From HGM04593 sp045644465 (GTDB lineage: Bacteria; Bacteroidota; Bacteroidia; Bacteroidales; Bacteroidaceae): a stretch of DNA of 11,768 bases. How positions within the stretch are numbered: position 1 is the stretch's first letter; each line of letters starts with the position of its first letter. A program made the translations under genes and the position numbers. The DNA lies in the NCBI GenBank assembly GCA_045644465.1, contig JAZRGV010000032.1, positions 1-11,768 of the forward strand. Direction: 5' to 3'. Below are positions 8,004 through 11,768 of the stretch, in pieces. The notes beneath the pieces were generated by a model. That model worked only from the letters and a program-made list of their open reading frames with translations. It was not told the origin of the DNA and did not search any database.

Positions 8004-8917
8004 TGGACAAGGCAGAACTTACACTATATATAAAATCCGAGGCAGAACGTCTCGGATTTGACATTTGTGGAATAGCAAAGGCCGAAGCTGTACCCAATGA
8101 TGTTGTAGGTGCATACAATAATTGGATTACACATGAACAGCATGGCACGATGTATTATCTTCAGCGCAACTGCGATAAACGTTTCAACCCCACCCTACTT
8201 GTAGATGGATGCAAAAGTATTGTAGTTGTAGTCTTAAACTACTACCCATCAAACCCTGTTGATGGTATAGCATCATACGCCATAGGCAAAGACTATCATA
8301 AAATAGTTAAAGACAAACTACACACATTACTAAACAACATTAATACCGTTCACCCCGTAAAAGGACGTGCTTTTTGCGATTCAGCCCCGGTTCTCGAACG
8401 TTATTGGGCTGTAAAGGCAGGCATAGGATGGATTGGCAACAACCGACAGCTTGTAATTCCGCACAAAGGCTCATACTTTTTCCTTGGCGAATTGCTGATT
8501 GATACAGAATTGGAATACGACACACCTTTTATGGCAAACCATTGTGGCAAATGCAGAAAATGTATCGAAAACTGCCCAACGGGTGCACTATCCAATGATG
8601 GCTTCGATGCCCGCAAGTGTCTATCGTATCTCACTATAGAATACAGAGGAGAACTACCCGAAGATATAGGTAAAAAGATGGGAAACAACTTTTACGGTTG
8701 CGATTGTTGCCTGAAAGCATGCCCACATAACCGATTCTCCACACCCAACAACACACCGGAGTTCAAACCAAGTGACGAACTACAGAAAATGAACATTAAC
8801 AAATGGCAAAAACTCACCATAGAACAATACAACACCTTGTTTGAAGAGAGCGCTGTGGAACGTTGCGGATACGAACAGTTGATGAGAAATATATCGGCGA
8901 TAAAAAAGGATGTTTAG
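8003..8917 (+). CDS. queG: Epoxyqueuosine reductase QueG
   Basis: QueG performs the last step of queuosine synthesis: it reduces epoxyqueuosine to queuosine at the wobble base of tRNAs with GUN anticodons, using cobalamin and two [4Fe-4S] clusters. The 304-residue protein has the N-terminal cobalamin-binding region with DSAPVLERYWAVKAGIGWIG (126-145), where D126 fits the proposed catalytic aspartate, then ferredoxin-like motifs CGKCRKCIENCPTGAL (181-196) and CDCCLKACPHN (233-243). Cluster cysteines are C181, C184, C187, C191, C233, C236 and C240, with C206 as a likely additional ligand. It is shorter than E. coli QueG (379) because the C-terminal HEAT-like extension is absent, as I expect for this phylum. 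The start ATG overlaps the deacetylase stop by one base, pointing to translational coupling. No other queuosine genes are in the window. Confidence 0.95.
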   Translation: MDKAELTLYIKSEAERLGFDICGIAKAEAVPNDVVGAYNNWITHEQHGTMYYLQRNCDKRFNPTLLVDGCKSIVVVVLNYYPSNPVDGIASYAIGKDYHKIVKDKLHTLLNNINTVHPVKGRAFCDSAPVLERYWAVKAGIGWIGNNRQLVIPHKGSYFFLGELLIDTELEYDTPFMANHCGKCRKCIENCPTGALSNDGFDARKCLSYLTIEYRGELPEDIGKKMGNNFYGCDCCLKACPHNRFSTPNNTPEFKPSDELQKMNINKWQKLTIEQYNTLFEESAVERCGYEQLMRNISAIKKDV

Positions 8918-8960
8918 TGATTTTTTTTCACATAAATAACATATTTATTTTACTTTTTTG

Positions 8961-8968
8961 TACTTTTA
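8961..8968 (+). promoter_or_regulatory. Candidate -7 box for nadB
   Basis: TACTTTTA matches TAnnTTTG except for the last base. The call is supported by its flank: TACTTTTACACGAT (8961-8974) differs at only two places from TATTTTTGCACGAT (3320-3333) at the best promoter in the window. No TTTG lies 17-21 bases upstream. It would give a leader of about 35-40 bases before the nadB start at 9013. Confidence 0.4.
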
Positions 8969-9012
8969 CACGATGTTAGTGTGAACGACAGAACTCTTAA
9001 ATAGCAAAAGAG

Positions 9013-10578
9013 ATGGTCAAAAGATTCGATTTTCTGATAATTGGTTCCGGAATTGCCGGAATGAGTTATGCACTGAAAGTTGCTGACAAAGGCAAGGTTG
9101 CCCTTATATGCAAGACTACGTTGGAAGATGCAAACACATACTTTGCACAAGGCGGTGTAGCATCGGTAACAAATATGCAGGTCGATAACTTTGAGAAACA
9201 CATTGAGGATACCATGATTGCCGGCGACTGGATAAGCGACCGCAAGGCTGTTGAGAAAGTGGTCCTTGAAGCACCGTCACAAATACAGGCACTCATAGAT
9301 TGGGGAGTTGAGTTCGACCGTAACGAGAATGGCGAGTTCGATCTGCACCGCGAAGGTGGACACTCCGAGTTCCGCATCCTGCACCACGCCGACAACACCG
9401 GTGCCGAGATACAGGAGTCACTCATAAGAGCTGTCCGCAAGCATCCGAACATCACAATATTCGACAATCATTTTGCCATAGAGATACTAACCCAACACCA
9501 TTTGGGCATTGAAGTAACAAGGCAAACCCCCGACATAGAGTGTTACGGAGCATACGTTCTTGATATTTCCACAAACGAGGTACACACATTCCTGAGCAAG
9601 GTAACATTAATGGCAACCGGTGGTTGCGGTGCTGTTTACAAAACCACCACAAACCCACTTGTAGCAACAGGCGACGGCATAGCAATGGTTTACCGTGCCA
9701 AAGGAACTGTAAAAGATATGGAGTTTGTACAGTTCCACCCTACAGCACTATATAATCCGGGCGACCGCCCATCGTTCCTCATTACCGAGGCTATGCGTGG
9801 ATACGGTGGCATTCTGCGCACCAAGGACGGCAAAGAATTCATGCACAAATATGACTCTCGCCTGTCGCTTGCGCCACGTGATATTGTAGCACGCGCCATC
9901 GACAACGAGATGAAGCTGCGCGGTGACGAACATGTATATCTTGACGTTACACACAAGGACCCCGAAGAGACCAAACGTCACTTTCCCAACATTTACGAAA
10001 AGTGTCTCTCGTTGGGCATTGATATAACAAAGGATTATATCCCCGTTGCTCCGGCTGCACACTATCTGTGCGGTGGCATAAAGGTTGACCTCAATGCAGC
10101 ATCGAGCATACACAGGCTATATGCTGTTGGAGAGTGTTCATGCACAGGACTACACGGCGGTAACCGCCTTGCCAGCAACTCTTTGATTGAGGCCGTTGTA
10201 TATGCCGATGCAGCAGCAAAGCATTCGCTCGAACATTTCAAGAGCTACACCTTCAACGAGAATATCCCCGAGTGGAACGACGAAGGAACAAAGATGAACG
10301 AAGAGATGGTGCTCATCTCACAGGATGCAAAAGAGGTACAACAGATTATGAGTACATACGTTGGTATTGTTCGTAGCGACCTACGATTGAAACGTGCATG
10401 GAACCGTCTTGACCTGCTTTACGAGGAGACCGAGGAACTGTTCAAACAGAGCGTAGTAAGTCGCGAACTTTGCGAATTACGTAATGTTATAAACGTAGGT
10501 TACCTTATTATGCGCCAGGCTATGGAACGCAAGGAGAGCCGTGGATTGCACTATAACATAGACCATCCAAAAGCATAA
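9013..10578 (+). CDS. nadB: L-aspartate oxidase NadB
   Basis: NadB oxidises L-aspartate to iminoaspartate, the first step of NAD synthesis from aspartate; NadA then condenses it to quinolinate. The 521-residue flavoprotein (E. coli 540) shows the FAD-binding GSGIAG (11-16), the NTYFAQGGVAS stretch (41-51), HREGGHSEFRILHH (112-125), ATGGCGAVY (201-209), FHPTAL (241-246), APRDIVARAI (287-296), APAAHYLCGG (346-355) and GLHGGNRLASNSLIEA (379-394). H242, R289, H350 and R385 line up with the active-site residues that the succinate dehydrogenase/fumarate reductase flavoprotein family shares. The NTYFAQGGVAS loop and the length separate it from SdhA/FrdA. A purine-rich AAAAGAG just before the ATG is a weak possible ribosome site. 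nadA and nadC are not adjacent here. The gene seems to be its own unit, between a candidate promoter and a strong terminator. Confidence 0.96.
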   Translation: MVKRFDFLIIGSGIAGMSYALKVADKGKVALICKTTLEDANTYFAQGGVASVTNMQVDNFEKHIEDTMIAGDWISDRKAVEKVVLEAPSQIQALIDWGVEFDRNENGEFDLHREGGHSEFRILHHADNTGAEIQESLIRAVRKHPNITIFDNHFAIEILTQHHLGIEVTRQTPDIECYGAYVLDISTNEVHTFLSKVTLMATGGCGAVYKTTTNPLVATGDGIAMVYRAKGTVKDMEFVQFHPTALYNPGDRPSFLITEAMRGYGGILRTKDGKEFMHKYDSRLSLAPRDIVARAIDNEMKLRGDEHVYLDVTHKDPEETKRHFPNIYEKCLSLGIDITKDYIPVAPAAHYLCGGIKVDLNAASSIHRLYAVGECSCTGLHGGNRLASNSLIEAVVYADAAAKHSLEHFKSYTFNENIPEWNDEGTKMNEEMVLISQDAKEVQQIMSTYVGIVRSDLRLKRAWNRLDLLYEETEELFKQSVVSRELCELRNVINVGYLIMRQAMERKESRGLHYNIDHPKA

Positions 10579-10600
10579 AAAACAAAACAAATTATATGAC

Positions 10601-10644
10601 AAATAGAAAAAGGCTGTCGCGGTTGCGACAGCCTTTTTCTATTT
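10601..10644. terminator. Bidirectional intrinsic terminator between nadB and frdB
   Basis: Bases 10601-10620 and 10625-10644 are perfect reverse complements (20 bp) around a GGTT loop. The stem has a GC-rich top (GGCTGTCGC) and A-rich and T-rich lower arms on either side, so it ends transcripts from both directions. It lies 23 bases after the nadB stop and 12 bases beyond the frdB stop on the other strand. Confidence 0.93.
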
Positions 10645-10656
10645 ATAAAAGCTTTA

Positions 10657-11412
10657 TCAATCCTTCAACTTAGCTTTGATGAACTCGCGGTTCAAACGAG
10701 CGATATTGCTGATTGATACGCACTTTGGACACTCAGCCTCGCAAGCGCGGGTGTTGGTACAGTTACCGAAACCAAGTTCGTCCATCTTGGCAACCATTGC
10801 CTTAACACGTTTCTTTGCCTCAACCTTGCCTTGTGGCAACAATGCGAACTGGCTAACCTTTGCCGATACGAACAACATTGCTGAGCCGTTCTTACAAGCT
10901 GCAACACAAGCACCACAACCGATACATGCAGCAGCATCCATAGCCTCTTCAGCAACATCCTTACCGATAGGAATTGCATTGGCGTCAGGCATACCGCCGG
11001 TGTTGATTGATACATAACCGCCGGCCTGCTGAATCTTGTCGAAGGCTGTACGATCGACCATAAGGTCGCGCATTACAGGGAAGCCGGCTGAACGCCAGGG
11101 CTCTACTGTGATTGTATCACCATCCTTGAAACGGCGCATGTACAACTGGCAAGTTGTAGCACCTGTTGCAGGACCGTGAGGGGGACCGTTCACGTAAAGT
11201 GAAGACATACCGCAGATACCCTCGCGGCAGTCGTGGTCGAACACAACCGGATCTTTATTCTCGTTTACCAACTGCTCGTTAAGAATATCAAGCATCTCGA
11301 GGAAAGAGGTATCGCCCGGAATATCCTTCATCTGATAGGTCTCGAAAGCACCTTTGGCCTTAGGACCTCTCTGACGCCATACCTTCAATGTAAAACTTAT
11401 ATTTTTGTCCAT
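10657..11412 (-). CDS. frdB: Fumarate reductase/succinate dehydrogenase iron-sulfur subunit
   Basis: This subunit carries electrons between the membrane cytochrome b and the flavin of FrdA; in fermentative Bacteroidales it serves fumarate respiration to succinate. The 251-residue product has an N-terminal ferredoxin-like domain with C62, C67 and C88, and a C-terminal domain with CIGCGACVAACK (C163, C166, C169, C173) and NCTNTRACEAECPKC (C218, C224, C228, plus C231), for the [4Fe-4S] and [3Fe-4S] clusters. The third [2Fe-2S] ligand position reads serine: CREGICGMSS (62-71) has S70 where most relatives have Cys; E. coli SdhB has Asp there, so the cluster may still form. The minus-strand start ATG lies 21 bases after the frdA stop with no clear Shine-Dalgarno. 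Whether the complex runs as reductase or dehydrogenase cannot be read from the sequence; frd is preferred from the lineage. Confidence 0.93.
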   Translation of the reverse strand: MDKNISFTLKVWRQRGPKAKGAFETYQMKDIPGDTSFLEMLDILNEQLVNENKDPVVFDHDCREGICGMSSLYVNGPPHGPATGATTCQLYMRRFKDGDTITVEPWRSAGFPVMRDLMVDRTAFDKIQQAGGYVSINTGGMPDANAIPIGKDVAEEAMDAAACIGCGACVAACKNGSAMLFVSAKVSQFALLPQGKVEAKKRVKAMVAKMDELGFGNCTNTRACEAECPKCVSISNIARLNREFIKAKLKD

Positions 11413-11433
11413 TGCTTACAAAATTAGGAATGA

Positions 11434-11768
11434 TTAGTTTTTGTAGTTACGCTGCTGTACCTTGATGTACTGATAGTTGAGGTCCTCCTTGATGAGTTCC
11501 GGCTCCTGACCCTGTCCGGTATATTTCCAGCAAGCCACGTATGAGAAGTTCTCACCGTCGCGCTTAGCCTCACTCTCTTCGGTCTGGTGCTCCTCGCGGA
11601 AGTGACCACCGCAAGACTCCTCACGGTTGAGAGCGTCGTATGCCATCAAGCGGCCGATTTCAATGAAGTCGAGCAAGCGGAGTGCCTTCTCGAGCTCAAT
11701 GTTGAGAGTATCTGCCTCACCCGGGATGCGGAGCTCGCTCCAGAAGAGTTTCTCAACGCGGTCAATCT
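11434..11768 (-). CDS. frdA: Fumarate reductase/succinate dehydrogenase flavoprotein subunit, C-terminal part (runs off window)
   Basis: The frame is open from the window edge to the TAA at 11436-11434, giving the last 110 or so residues; the 5' end lies beyond 11768. The visible segment holds the conserved C-terminal motif REESCGGHFREEHQTEE, followed by the FSYVACWKYTG stretch and the C-terminus LNYQYIKVQQRNYKN, typical of the Bacteroidetes FrdA/SdhA type. FrdA carries covalent FAD and the fumarate/succinate site, but those regions are outside the window. It lies 21 bases upstream of frdB on the same strand, so the two are co-transcribed; a cytochrome b subunit gene (frdC) is expected further upstream of frdA, outside this window. 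An internal TTG is not the start. Confidence 0.93.
   Translation of the reverse strand, partial: IDRVEKLFWSELRIPGEADTLNIELEKALRLLDFIEIGRLMAYDALNREESCGGHFREEHQTEESEAKRDGENFSYVACWKYTGQGQEPELIKEDLNYQYIKVQQRNYKN

Noticed and set aside
8932..8948. ATAAATA/TATTTAT inverted repeat after queG
   Set aside because: Seven A-T pairs with a 3-base loop in an AT-rich gap is expected by chance and too weak for a terminator.
1..11768. A novel defence, CRISPR, retron or toxin-antitoxin system
   Set aside because: Apart from the IS end and the small lipoprotein, every sizeable reading frame is accounted for by recognisable housekeeping or glycan genes; no arrays, structured RNAs or paired small genes were seen.

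Overview
The window looks like a piece of a Bacteroidales chromosome (Bacteroides/Prevotella-like; the genus cannot be fixed from the sequence alone). The reasons are the protein style of PriA, of the long membrane glycosyltransferase and of the fumarate reductase subunits; the near absence of Shine-Dalgarno sequences; and promoter-like motifs matching the Bacteroidetes -33/-7 consensus (TTTG ... TAnnTTTG) rather than sigma70. The content is mostly housekeeping plus one insertion-sequence end. No CRISPR array, tRNA, rRNA or phage module was seen, and no convincing new multi-gene system.

Layout. Bases 1-475 are the right-hand part of an insertion sequence: the C-terminal end of a DDE transposase, a strong hairpin, and two tandem copies of a probable end repeat. 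Bases 509-886 hold a small lipoprotein gene on the minus strand with its own terminator. It diverges from priA (999-3245, plus), the replication-restart helicase, and the 112-bp gap carries a candidate promoter for each. Then comes a plus-strand run of three tightly packed genes behind a good promoter: a 1331-residue multi-membrane GT-C glycosyltransferase of the DUF2723/GT117 type (3392-7387), a NodB-type deacetylase 4 bp later (7392-8003), and queG (8003-8917), which overlaps the deacetylase by one base. nadB (9013-10578) follows with its own candidate promoter. A 20-bp perfect-stem bidirectional terminator separates it from the convergent minus-strand pair frdB (10657-11412) and frdA (11434 to beyond the window end).

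Functionally, two themes can be inferred. The glycosyltransferase and deacetylase fit surface glycan or glycoprotein synthesis at the inner membrane, with the queuosine-tRNA enzyme QueG apparently co-transcribed. NadB and FrdAB both touch fumarate and succinate: NadB from E. coli can pass electrons to fumarate, and FrdAB is the anaerobic fumarate reductase, which suits a fermentative anaerobe. The points most worth a second look are the doubled IS end, the Cys-to-Ser change in the [2Fe-2S] motif of FrdB, and the leaderless deacetylase coupled to queG.
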